DNA from: Allacma fusca
Lineage: Eukaryota; Arthropoda; Collembola; Symphypleona; Sminthuridae
Length of the DNA: 64,000 nucleotides
NCBI GenBank assembly: GCA_947179485.1
Contig: OX359247.1
Coordinates: forward strand, 14,298,588-14,362,587
Reading direction: 5' to 3'
Positions 20,566-33,536 of this stretch are shown here, piece after piece. Numbering within the stretch: position 1 is the first letter of the stretch; every line of letters starts with the position of its first letter. The notes below the pieces were generated by a model. The model worked only from the letters and a program-made list of their open reading frames with translations. It ran no database searches and was not told the DNA's origin. The position numbers and the translations under genes were made by a program.

Positions 20566-23500
20566 TAATTAATACTAACACTTAAATTGGTGTGTGTGTG
20601 TCTACTCTATACTCAATGATGTTGATGTTACTAACGCTACAGTGTGTTACTGTATGGATATACACAGCCTGATTCAGTGTTAAATGTTGTGATCGTCCCT
20701 TATAATATGTAAATAACGAAGTATACTTGAGTTAATAATAAGATAATATGATTGGAAAAAGTGCATAGCGTAAATAAATACTGGGGTTGATGCAGTTAGC
20801 AAGTTAACTCGTGCCAAAATAATCAATTTCGATTATAATGATAATAATTGAATGAATCAACTGGGCCATGAACATGACATCAATGTATAGAATTATCAAC
20901 TTATCCCTCTATAAATAATTCCCATACATGGACACACATAAATACCTATTGTTGTACAGCTCTCAACCACTTGTTGTTAAACTGAATCAATCTTCAAACA
21001 CCCACGTTTATTATTATGGCTGAGCCAGTATACACAATCATATAACTCTTACCCTGATATTGTCCCTCTACTCCTTCTTGTGTACATAGTAAATCACACT
21101 AGTGACTATATAATCAATCTAATAACATTCCATTAGGTATACTTACTGTATTCCATCTTATTAATTTTAAATCAGTAGCACATAATGTTCAGCACCCTAC
21201 TCCATAAGCGAGTAACTTCACTGCACTGTAAATATATACATACACAATAATAACTCAATCTCAATTCAATAAAAAATATTACAGTTATCAATTTTTCCTC
21301 CTATGTAATGTATCTGCCTGTGCAACTCTGCATGCAAAGAATATCATTATCATGAATTTTAGCCCAGCCACGGGGCTCCTTAATCTGCTTTCCTATCACA
21401 TCTAACGCTTCTTTTTCAAAAAACTTGAGCCATTATTTAGGCTCAAAAATGCTGGGACTCTCGACTCATAATAATTAAACTCATCAGGAAACTTTCAGAA
21501 ATCCCTTGATAAAGTTATTATATACTTTGCATCTCACCAAAATGGCTTCATGTCACGGTTTGTCTACTTCATACACACAAATTCACTCCGAGAGGTAAAC
21601 AACCCTTGCTGCTCCATTATCCAAACAGTTTTATACACCCCTATATACGGTCTAGTCATACATACATACATCACCCCCACATATTAAGTCTACCTTAATG
21701 ACATTTTAATTTCCAATGGAAACGAAAAAATGGTATGCGTACACTTGAACCTTCACAGGCAAAACCACTGACAAGACTACTACCGTTTAGAGATTCCCAA
21801 GAAGCAACGCTTCACAAATCATAACCATCATTAAAATCCACTTTATCTGACAAACTTTGAAATCCGCAAGTTTTATGTTATCCTGATTAAAAAATTCTCT
21901 GCATTCTGCAGAGAAGCAAAAGCCCAACAATAGCTTGTCCCTTTCCAAGGACCATACTATGTTAGTAGTACCATGCAGTTACCGTACCAAAGGCTGCAAT
22001 ATGTTTCTCTTGTTTCCGCTCAAAATATTTTATTTTTGCTTGTTTGTCTTATACTTGTATTAACAATATCAATTCCAATTTACTATTATGGCTGCAGTTT
22101 TGTTTTCAGACGTCACATATAGTATATTTGTTTACACATACTTCCATAAATTTATTTTGTCTTGTTTCCTTTCAATAATTTTTTTCTTCTTTGTTGTATC
22201 ATTGCTCAATTATTGTTTGAGCCATTTTTAAATATGTATCCCAAAAAACAGCTTTGGAAATCTCAAGTAAGTATGTCAGATGCCAACACAGAGCTTTCCT
22301 CTCCGTAAGTAATGGTATTACAATGGTCTATAATAGTATGATATTTAATGGTATTTTGCAGTTGTCCCAAACCAACAGCGTTCATATCTGTATGTACATT
22401 TCACTTGAACCCACAGCTATGTAAGTACAGTTGACAATGAGACGCACAAGAGTATATGGGGATCCCGCAGATTATTTATTTTAACATTTTGTGGTAAAAA
22501 AAATGTGCAGATATAGCAAGCAATCGCAATATACCCCTTTCCTTTTTTGGCTCCTCAACAAATATATAATTACCCTTAAAGATAATGAGAATAAATACGA
22601 AGGAGGATCCTGGGGTGACATCATCCCCAAAGCTATAAATGTGAGACAAGCAGTAATAAGTTAACGGCATGAGCGGAAGCAGAGCATGACTAAAAATGTA
22701 CAAAATCATGTACAAAAGAGAGAATTACTAAATCTTCCCATGAAGAAACCCAAAACTCTGACCAAACTCCTATGAAGGATATGGTCTTGGTATTTAAAGT
22801 ATAAACTGTATATAAAGGGTTTCAGCAGCTTGAGAGTAACTATATGAAGTTGATAACGCATAAAAAAAAGTAAATGCAATGCCACCGTCCGTCCCTGTGT
22901 GCACTGTCGTGTGCACGTGCATACATACATAAAATGAGTGAGTTTTTAAGTACAAGAAGGGGAGACATATCCAAAACAAAAATATATGCTTATACATGCA
23001 AAGTTTTACATGCACCTTTAAAATCTATAGGTATCGTTTTAAAATATACAGCTTCTGTTACTCCTAGTGCTTTGACAGATACATAGGGCTGCCGTTTAGA
23101 ACAAACGTTGAAAAAGACATGGGACCAGAAGTGTAGGTACCTATACTTACGTTAAAACTCATTCATTTCTCATCTTCGCCTTGAGAGTCATAGAGAAAAA
23201 GAGACGTAACGCTCAATTGACTACTCAATGTTGCATGTATAAAAATATCTCCCAACACCTGTTAACATATATACAAACATTCATTTATCATTTGAGTTTA
23301 CACGAGAGTCAACATTGATAATTTTAAATTTTAGGAATAATTAACGTATTAGAGCCATGGCGTGTGCAGACTCACTTTCACTCCCACTTTAGTTTTAATT
23401 ATTTATTCCCCTTTTTTTTTTTAATTTACCTTAGTTGAGGTTACAAAGTATTCGGACTCACACCTTCACTCGCATACTCTCTCTCTCTCTCCCATAATAG

Positions 23501-24111
23501 ACAGGATCTGTATTTTGTAGTGTTTGGTTATTTAATAAATTAATTATATATGTACGAAATAACCCAGTGGAGTAGTTAATGTAGGAATTATAAGGACGAG
23601 TAAGTCAGTACTGTCGAACTCATCCTGATCCTTGGGAGAGAAGGTAATTTTGAATGGTGGGGAAGGAGTTTGAACGGGAAAGTATAGGAATTAAATAAGA
23701 ATAACCATTCAGTGATAATCGTCTGTAATGACCATTTGTAATTTCATATTTTTGAATTTATAATTCATTTTGCCTTGAGTGTGACCTAGATTTAAGGGAG
23801 TTGAAAAAACTCGAATGACGCAAAGAATGAAATTCACGCTAATGTCCTGAGTGAAGACGACAGACTATTTTTGCATTTGTCAGAAGAGGAAAAAACATGT
23901 GTCCTTGAACTCCTGCCAAAAAACCTACATTTGCGAAAGGAACGTTTTTCTGCGGATTTTTTTAAATGGGAGAATTCAGCGGATGAAAGTATTGTGTGTT
24001 GTGGAGGAACGTGTTTGTTTGTTTAAACTTGGGTGTTATTTTGGGTCCGTGGTGTTTAATTGTATGTATCATTTAGAGTAGGATAAAAATCGGATATATT
24101 GGGACTAAAGA
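20566..24111. other. Intergenic region, no gene recognised
   Basis: This 3.5 kb AT-rich stretch has only short, non-conserved open frames and a small CT tract near 23478-23492. I searched the translated frames for FHA-domain motifs (GREDC-like, SLNGTFVN-like) that would extend the downstream CEP170-like gene, and saw none. The 5' UTR of that gene presumably lies at the right end. Confidence 0.5.
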
Positions 24112-27100
24112 ATGAATAATCATGATGCACCTCAAGCTTTTCAACAAAATAAGTCTCATCAGAGACTCGGAACGATGGGAACTTCATCATCCATGGCTGT
24201 GAGTTGGAAAAGGATTATGATTATAGAGTCGCTGAACTTGATTTAACTGTGACAATTAGAGTGCTAATGATGGAGGATTTGTAAATTTAAATTAGGTTGT
24301 AATTAAGTGATTTGAATGTTTCTTTCTAGAAACGAAAACAACAGCTTCATGAATATTCATCGGCTTCCCCACCTTTAACTGAGGATAGTGGACAGTGGTC
24401 TTGCTCGTTTCCATCAAGTCCCATTAAAGAACAGAGTCCACATGGTAGTGGTAATCATAATGTCAAATCGTCGTCTGGATCTACCTCGTCTTGCAGTAAG
24501 GGTTTATATTTTATGTTTTATTTATGGGTTATTAGGTGTGTGCTTTTGTTGGAATTTATTTTATGGGGTGCTTTAATTTTATATATGCTGATTATTTAGG
24601 TGAGTACAACAATAATTCCCGGAAGAGTGAATTATATGGAACTCCTCATTGGTGGCCAGTGGCACAGGGAGCAGGAGAGACGAAAGATGGGCGTAAAATA
24701 CCAAAATATAATGATTTATTAGGTAAGGACAACTTTTGATGGGGTATTTATTTGGGCTTTGTGTACCTATTGATGTTTTTATGGATTGTGATGTCATGGT
24801 TTGCTTTTACGGGGAAATTTGTGCAGTATTGCATTATAGCTTCTTTATGGGTGGTCATAGTTATATGTTTCATTAATAATTTTATATTTTGTATGCGTTG
24901 GTTTAAAGGAAGCAATCCCACCGCAGCTGGAGCTGTTGTTGAAACCAAAGATACCAGTTTAGAATCCACCTCATCCTCTTCAACTACACCAGGTGTTAAA
25001 TACTGTAAACCGCTCGCATTTACAATTAACTTCCATGACGCCCCTGGGGAAGACATAATACATCCTGAGGAAGACAGTACTAGTTGTTGCAACGATAATC
25101 CTGAAGAAATTCTACCTCCTCCGGTCGAAATTATTCCGGAAAAAATAGATGTAGTTACGGAGGAGCCTGAACCTGAGCCTGAGCCTGAGCCTGTTGTCGA
25201 CCAAACAACAAGTGATGTCAAAAGTGATAATGGAACATATACATTAGATGATGATGACAGTAGTTTCGTCCAAGAGGATAGAACTAGTAGTATTCAATTA
25301 AGCCAGATTGATAATAATGACTGGATACAAAAATGGGCAACGGAGGCTTCAGCTCACGTTCCAGGTTATACATATTCGAATAGATCTATAGATATTATAT
25401 ACGGTGTGTTACAGCAGTTCTAACTTTTTCCCATGATACTTTTATACTTTTACAGACATTCAACCTATTCCACCTTATGATGAAACTTTCAAAATTCTTG
25501 ATGAGACTAGATCCATAGTGAATGCTATGCAAAGTCGGGTCACCACGACGGATAGTACCAAAAAGAATGCAAAATTAAAGCCGGAACACCCATCATCAAT
25601 CAAATTCAACCGGGCATTCAAGTAAGCGTGCTAACTGGAAAATCTGACAATTTAGTAATGTACGCACATATGGTAGAGGAATTAATTTATTTAAAATGAT
25701 TGCCCTGTTCCTAAACTTTCCAGCATTCGAAGAAATATCAATACCCAACAAGCACCGGTTGCTCCACCGTCCTACGATTCTGATAACACCATGTCAAGGT
25801 CTTCCATGTCGGATAAGTTTCAAGCGAAGCAAAGCTTTGTTAGAGCAGATGGCGGAAGGTTTAGTCTTAGGGTTAAAAAAGGTCTTCCTGGATCATTGAG
25901 TGATACTGAAGTACGAAATTTCCCTTACGTAAGTGTCTTCTGATTACTAATAGCTACAAACGTGTTTAGCTTTCTACTGTTTGTTATGTTTAGCTCCAAT
26001 CATAATAACAACTTGTTGAAAATACTCTGAAAAAAAAATCTTTTTGAACTCCCGTCGCTGTCAACTCAACGCTGTTAGCTGTGCTGTGTAGTGTAACTCT
26101 AATGAGTTTTGTTGAATGATTTAGGCTGCTGCGAGTTTACCCAAGCCTCAAAAATCAACACCTATTCCTCCAATCGCTTCCTCAAGACCATTAACAACAT
26201 CGCCAGTTCGAAGTAAAAGTATTCTTGGTCCAAATTCAAACATACGACATCAAGGTTCCTCTGTTACGAATAACAACAACGCCAAATCGCACACAAGATC
26301 AAATTCTACCATCACCAGTCGAGATATAGAAATGGAAAACTGGAAAAGAAGGAAATCGTATGATCCCTTAAAATCAGCTGGGATGGGAATTTCAAGTAAA
26401 AGAGTAGAGGAAATCAAAAGGAAGGGAATAGAAACCGGTGGTTCTACGAGGTAAATATTATGATTACTATTATTTATTATTTGATTAACATATTTACTAC
26501 ATACGTAATGAAAAGCTTGAGATTCTTAATTTACTGATATATTGTGCACTGATGGTTACTCTGACCCTGAACGAGAATATTCCTACTTGTCTTCTTACTC
26601 TTTCTTGAATGTCATCAGCATTCATCATCGCAAGTGACGAGAATATCATTGTGGGATTTTTGTTTAGTTAATTGTAAGCTATACTCTACATTAATGATAG
26701 TTAGTGAACGATACTGAAAGCCTCGTTTGTTTTGTTTCAGCAGTAGTACAAAGCCTACACCTGCAGTCGCAACTAAATCTCCTTCAGTAGCATCAATGGC
26801 TCGTCAACTAAGAGCTAGTCCTGCACAATTTGAAGCAGCAGAGTCGACAACTCCAGCTTCATCAATCCATTCACACTCTCCCACGCCGTATGATCATTGT
26901 TGCGGAAGTGATTATGTTCGTGTTCATGACTGGTTACAGTTGCAGCAACAGCTCACTCGCAGCTCCTGTGAAACAACTTCAAGTCCAAGGAAGTTTGAAG
27001 CACTGGATACATTAGTTATTTCAACGATTTTCAGCTTATCGAACAAAGTCCGGAATCTAAGCTTAGGCTTGCTGAAAAAAATACAGTTGAGTTTTTTGTC

Positions 27101-27557
27101 AATTCGTCTTATATTGTGTAAAAATAAGCTCACTCGATATTAATTTAGTACAAGTTGGAAGGAGTGGATTCATTTAATTTTTGAAAGTGTATTAATCTGC
27201 CGATCGATATTTTAGCCCAGCTCAACAAGATGACGAGAATAGTGCACTGATTGAAGAGATGATAACGCAGCTGAGTGAGATGACTACAGGACATACTGAT
27301 AAACAAGGACAGAAGTCCAGCTCAAAAGAATTGTCTGGTATTTTAAAGAATGTCAAAAAAATCGAACAAGTCATTTTAGGTAATTACTTACTTTATTATT
27401 CCTTTGTACTCTTAAACGCCATGCTTTACTCATACTTAATCAATCTGTACTGATGACGCGGCATGTGCTCTTGGAGTTACTAATTCAGTGTTCTTACATT
27501 TTAGTCCTGGATCGTGTCCTTTGTGATCAAGATGATGAATCTAGTTCGGATTGTTAA
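24112..27557 (+). CDS. CEP170: CEP170-like centrosomal protein lacking FHA domain
   Basis: CEP170 proteins sit at centriole subdistal appendages and on spindle microtubules. Ten exons: 24112-24198, 24330-24495, 24600-24722, 24909-25403, 25456-25621, 25724-25928, 26125-26450, 26741-27085, 27216-27379, 27505-27557, for 709 aa with all phases consistent. Family hallmarks: LYGTPHWW at 96-103 (the LYGxPxWW block), an AFTINFHD segment, an acidic EPEPEP run, a WxxWATEAS-type segment, WKRRKSYDPLKSA, and a carboxyl part with LDTLVISTIFSLSNKV followed by a short coiled coil (LSGILKNVKKIEQVI). The middle is Ser/Thr/Asn-rich and probably disordered. The usual amino-terminal FHA domain is absent from the model and not visible upstream. 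It may lie in missed exons, or the ATG at 24112 may mark a short isoform. The exon 8 donor is the unusual CA|GTTGAG, chosen because it is the one that keeps frame. Confidence 0.78.
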
Positions 27558-29943
27558 AAAATTCAGTTAAGATACAAGTGAATCGAGAAGAAAAATGTTT
27601 TTTTAAAAGCACACATTTATTCACACTATTGCACTGTTTGTTTTATGAATTTTGCCTCAATAATAGTGTTCGTATATTGTTAACGTGATCAATTAAATCG
27701 TGAGGTCTTTATCATGGAAAGTTTTATTTTGTATGTACGGCATTAACATGGCTTTTCAAGCGTTGTCTGCTTTTGACATGTAATGTTCAAATTGTCAGTA
27801 GCAGTTTCAGTTCCTCTCAGCAAACCGGTTTTGTAATTTATGCACTACTCCTATGCATGCAGGAGTCTGTATAAAAACTTATGAGCAGATTTTCTGTCAT
27901 TTAGTACGTGATGATCTTGTTACTACAATTCTTTTCCATCAATTAATCTTTTAAAAGGTTTTCTGATCCAGCATTAATTCTCAATCTTATTTCATATGTG
28001 TAATAATAGTTGCGTCTGAGATCACTTCCATCAAACTTCTAATCGCCTACTTGTATTCTTGCCACTTGCCACTATTCTTACGGAACTGTACTGACATGAT
28101 AATCAATAATCTATTGAGATGTTACTAATTTTCATAAAGCAAATGAATAAACTAAAAACTTTTTACCACTTTTATCTTGCAATGTCATCTACATTCTGAC
28201 CTGACACAATGGAGCAAAACCGCATAAAAAACTAGAATATCATAGAGTAGAGTTATAATTACCGTATTGTCGTATTCAATTACACATAAGTATGCATCCG
28301 TATGAAATAGCGAATGTGCTTCAGTTGTCCCAAAGTGTATCAAAATGTTCTCATTAAACATATATAACTTTACGATTGATGATTTATACACAAAGCATTT
28401 AACACGTGCACTTTATCTCGCCAGCAATTATATAGAAAGTTTTGCAACTCCCGATGCTACCCAAACTTAATTATTATCATGCTACAAAAGCAATTAACAC
28501 ATGAAGTGAATTACAAAAATACAACATACATGCTTTTGGTCATTGATAGTGTAGTTACATTGCTTTCATGCCGGACATAATAAAATTGTGCTGCAAGAAA
28601 ATTAATTTAAATGTCAGAAGAACCTCCTAAAATGACACGGTACTTCCAATGACGTCGGAATAATATATATCCCCAACAATGAGACCAGTTGGTAAACATA
28701 AGAAAAATGTTCCACCTATTAAAATTGTTGATTTTTAAGTTGTAGCTACTTAAATAGGTCAAAGCTCTTATCCAATCCGGCTTTCTTTGTCCTATTTCTG
28801 AACTTAAGATGTTACATATATTAGAAATGCATATTTGTAATTAATTTCCAACATATTGCACTTGTTAATTACATTACTACTCACTAATTACTACGGAATA
28901 TTTTTCCGCAGCTACCCATGTAATTAAAAAAATATTGTAGTTTTTAGGAACACATCCAACAGGGAAAACCCTGTCAAAAATGATATATCACAAGAATATG
29001 AAAGGTATTCCTGCTAATTTAAGGGTTACATTAAAAAATTACATACACAAATGGACATAATGGCTTACTCATTGGGGCAATAGAAGATAGCAACGCCCTC
29101 TGACTTCGTTCCAGACTCTTTGGCTATCATAACAACATGGCTGTGATTCAGAATCAATACTTGAGTCATCCTAAACCCACTACAAATTCTCGGTTCTGCA
29201 GTATTGGAACTGGGTCAGAGGATTTTCATAAAAACAAACTACTGAAAAGGGTATGATGGAAACTGTGAAGGCTTTCTCCCAAATTGTGAAAGACAAAATG
29301 ATAGGATTCAGGAAAACAAGGCATTAAAAATTATGGAGCCCCATTAATAAGTGTAGAAAAACAAGGTTATAGCAATTAATACATGATGCTAGTATGTCCT
29401 ACTAAATGTTAATTACCCATGGCTGAAACTAAACATCCATGTACAGAGGCTGGGTCTAGCACATGATTAAAGTCATTGACTTTTATCCTGAGAGCCATAA
29501 ATTTTATTGATTTCCTACCTGAGCTCTGGCCTGACTTGCCTGTGTGTAAACTGTACTTCTCCCCACAACCAAGTGAGGTCTACAATGTAGAATCCGAACC
29601 GACACCGAGCATGATCAACATGGTTCTATAGTAGTACAAGCAGGAGTCAAAGCCTGTACGCTTTAAGAAATGACGGGATTTGGTGGAAAAAAATTATCTT
29701 TAAGGTAAATTAAGAGGACAAAATAACATAAAAGTATGGATTAAACAATTAAAATCCACCATGTAGTGTCCTGCTGGCTCATTGCTACCGTGCATTGTGA
29801 TATAGTGTTTTTTATTCCTTATTTCTCCCGGAGTCCGACGGTGTTCTTGGGTGCTACTTATTCTTCTGTACAGTGCTTTACATAGGAAAATAAAAGTAAA
29901 TTCCCTTCTAAACGCAGGCCGACGAAAAGAAGGCTAGTGAGTA
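27558..29943. other. Intergenic region, no gene recognised
   Basis: This should contain the 3' UTR of the CEP170-like gene (AATAAA at 28145-28150 is a candidate) and the promoter of the next transcript. No convincing coding exon was seen on either strand. Confidence 0.45.
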
Positions 29944-30021
29944 ATGTCTTATCCTACTAAACCAGTATTTATATCGGGTGGTGGTGGTGGAACCATGGAT
30001 CATCAAGATTTCGATGAATAT
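29944..30021 (+). CDS. Possible alternative first coding exon of first SLC16 gene
   Basis: An ATG opens 26 codons (MSYPTKPVFISGGGGGT...FDEY) ending exactly at TAT|GTAAGC, a good donor in phase 0. The first SLC16 exon at 33537-33599 also ends in phase 0, and both could join the phase-0 acceptor before 35989. That would give two alternative amino termini for the transporter. It could instead belong to an unseen gene. The 3.5 kb downstream contains no other compatible exon that I recognise. Confidence 0.4.
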
Positions 30022-31088
30022 GTAAGCGCTAACACTAGCTCTAATAAAAATATTAAAAGCTTCTGTAGTAATTACCTGTAGTTGTATAATAATTTTTTTC
30101 TTGCATTAGTAATATTTCTTTAACTATATTAATACTTGGAGTGTATAGCTCAATACCTACTCTGTATAATTGCTTGGGAGGATAAGAAACCCATTAAAAA
30201 TTCCGTGTTAAAAATCCTTTATGGAAATGCATTCAGCCATATAGAATCCAGGTGAATAAATAATACCTCCAACAAAATCCCACTCCACAGACTTAATCTG
30301 GAGTGTTTCCTCACTCAGTCTCTCACCTATGCTTGACTCCAAACTTGATCCATCTCATTTATTCTCAATCCCCTATACTCATTCTCCTTCAGTCACTGAC
30401 GGCTGAGCTAATGAATAAATATGAAGATGACTTCTGATTTATCCCTGTGCACAGCTCCCAACTTATAGTAAACAAGTCTTTAGGTTGCATTGGAACATAA
30501 AAATGAGAGTAAATAAATTTAGAAAAAAAACATGTTTACGGTTTGGAGCTGATGCTTCATCTGCACTGGGAAACGGCTCTATAGCAAATAGTTGTCGTAC
30601 AGCTCATCTGTTGCAGTAAAGTAAATTGTAAGAACCCTCATGTAGTTGGCTTAAATTACAATCCTATAGTATCAATAGTTTGCAAAACCATAGTAGAATG
30701 ACTACTACAAACTCTACCAACTCTACAAACAAAATATATACCACACGCACGCCAGCCCCCATATCCTATGCCATTTTTACGAAACATTAAAAACTCTCGG
30801 CACATGTGTTCCTAATGAATTTCGAATGAGTAACTCATCATGATTAAAAATAAAATTAATGAATAAACACATGAGAGACTCTCTTTGCCCTTACTCCATG
30901 AGTTATTGAATGAAATAATAATTATTATTATTTTCAAAAAAACAACCAGACTCGTTCATTCCAGTTTTATTATTAAATACCGAGTTCAAAGTGTACAGTT
31001 CTATGTACACACTTCCTCCAAACCCTTCCGTCAGCTTCATCCCATAAGTATTTGTATCTCTCACTATTGACTATTGGCTTTACCCTCA

Positions 31089-31104
31089 CTCTCTCTCTCT
31101 CTCC

Positions 31105-31142
<38 letters not shown>
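31089..31142. repeat. (CT)n microsatellite
   Basis: A CT tract of about 54 bp with one CCGT interruption. Confidence 0.95.
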
Positions 31143-31143
<1 letters not shown>

Positions 31144-32078
31144 GCAGAAAAAACACGCGAAATGAACTATAAATATCCCACATTATAAAATGACTAACAG
31201 CCCAACAACAAGTTAACTAAATAACAACACTTACACAACTACTCACTCAGTCAATTCCAAAACTATACAACACCACAAACAAAACTATACTGATAATTTG
31301 TAAACGATTTCCGCAGAAATGTATCCATAATAAAGCTCGCAGTTAATGAAATAATTACATTTCTTTTACTATAGATTTATAAGTCCCTGTCAAAATACCC
31401 ATACATACTTTCCCTTCATTTTAACTATCAATCTATATACATGGGAGGAACTAATTAATGGAATACTTGAAAATACAAGTCTCAGACACTTCATACTACG
31501 CTACTCATTTATTGTATCCATTCTCTCTTTTAAGCATTTATACTTGAAAGACTACAATATACAAATACATATTTATATATAGTTCGTTCAAAGTGAAAAA
31601 CATCAGATTCAGGGGCCATCAGAGAGGGGCACGTCAAAAACATTGGTGTTGAAGGTTCATTTATAATAAATGCCAATAATATATATATATCTATATATAA
31701 GTACAAGTAATTTAACTTGAATTAGCTTTTAGCCTTTTGCAACCCTTTCATAATTTCTATTTGTTCACGGAACTCACATACTATATCCTCTCAACTGACA
31801 ATTCCTAAGTAAATACATACTATGTTTGCGACGATTATGAGCGATTGCATATAAATAACGTAAGTAGACTCCCTTTCAGAATGTTTAAAGTTTCTTCTCC
31901 CGTTTAACTTATTCTAAACGATCCTTTTTAATTTCCTTCTCCCTGCCTCATCATCATCATCATAGACATTTGAAGGAAAGGAATCATAGGAGCATGTGAG
32001 GAAAAGACAGGGGGAAATATTATATATAGGTACTACTGTATGCACACGCTCTTATTCTCTGGTCTTCTAGTATTTTCG

Positions 32079-32111
<33 letters not shown>

Positions 32112-32112
32112 A
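32079..32112. repeat. (GT)n microsatellite
   Basis: A GT tract of about 34 bp with one TTT interruption. Confidence 0.95.
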
Positions 32113-33536
32113 TACAAAAATTTAAGTGCACACTAACAAAAACTAGCTGAACGCAAGCAGCAACTATTCCATCTCATAGGAGAGCTAAAGAGCTATACAA
32201 AAACACTACATCCACAAATCCACACCACAGAGTCCTACTCTATTACTAAACTCCATACATTATAGCTAATAGCTCCTGTATCTGACTCCTACTGACTGAG
32301 AGTTTTAAATACTAAAAAGTACTTGCTCTTGCTTAAACTGCTCCTAACAGCTAATACTTAAATTACCTCTCACCATATCTATATATATTTAACTCCAACT
32401 CTGGTGTGCACTATAATAGAGGAATAGATCCCTCCGTCTAAATTCCGTCACTCTACACTCTGGACGTGTGATTTGTGATATTTTCTATGTCTCTCGTTGT
32501 GAAATCTTTTATTTGAACAAGAATCAAAAGGTGTAGGCATTACTGGCTGTGGATTCAAAAATATACTACATCATTCTGTACATAAGAAGAGACAGGGAAC
32601 AAGTGCGGTGCGGATTTTGAAATCCTACCTATCTTTTGGTATTATTATAGTTTATCGTGTATTTATACACCTATTCATTATAGAAAGACGCTTGCAAAAA
32701 AAAAATTATTGAGTCACATATTATATCTACTAAAATTATTGCGGCGTCCTGGACCTATAATATAACTTTTTTTGGACGGGTGTACTGTACACTGTACAGA
32801 TACACGTTAGGAGTGGACTCATATAATTTAAAGTGTATATTTATAAATAAATTTGACGGGCATAGATAAATTTTTCCAGTGCTCAATTTCAAAATTAATA
32901 AGTATAGACTATATTAGTATTATATTTTAAGGGATCAAGATTTTGAGGAAGGATTTTTTTTTTTTGACAGGCAGTGTGTGTGTGTATCTCATGCAAGTGT
33001 ATGGACACGCATGTTGTAACTATTAACGGTGGGGACCTGTGGGGACTGTAAATAATTGGAGGTTGTTTAGCAACCCAATGTGTATCTCATGTATAGAAGA
33101 GAACTCTGAGCCAGTGAAGTAATTTGATATTAATTATGCATTTTCAAATTGGTAGCCTCCTGTGAATTTTTTTTATGACGGCCACTCCTTGCCTTTCATT
33201 AGGTGCGGATTGATCTAGTGCAAAAAAAAAGTATTTATAATTAAGTAATTTATTAGGTGTATACTATTGTCCTTTACAATTTGCTCTTCTTCATTTCTGT
33301 ATAGAGCAAAAAAGTACGTCGAGGGGATTATTTTTCTGATTTATGTAATTACTACACTGGATAAGGTTTTAAATTTGCACATAACGTCGAACTATTATTA
33401 CAGCAGCCACTCCGGAGTTGTGACATAGACACGCGCTTAATATATAATTTGTATATTTAGCGTGATTATTTAACAAGAACCTCGAGGTTTTAATTCGACT
33501 GACATTTAGGAGACTTAATTTTAGTATATTACAAAA

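Larger units (their letters stand above)
30022..33536. other. Non-coding stretch with microsatellites
   Basis: No gene is recognised. It holds a long CT tract (31089-31142) and a GT tract (32079-32112). It is probably intron or promoter sequence of the first SLC16 gene, if the exon at 29944 is real. Confidence 0.5.

Noticed and set aside
24752-24908. Hydrophobic open stretch fused to the CEP170 exon as a membrane anchor
   Set aside because: It is intron sequence ahead of the acceptor at 24908, and using it breaks phase with the previous exon.
24748-25221. 157-codon open frame opposite CEP170 exon 4
   Set aside because: A low-complexity Gly/Ser shadow of the EPEPEP-coding exon on the other strand.
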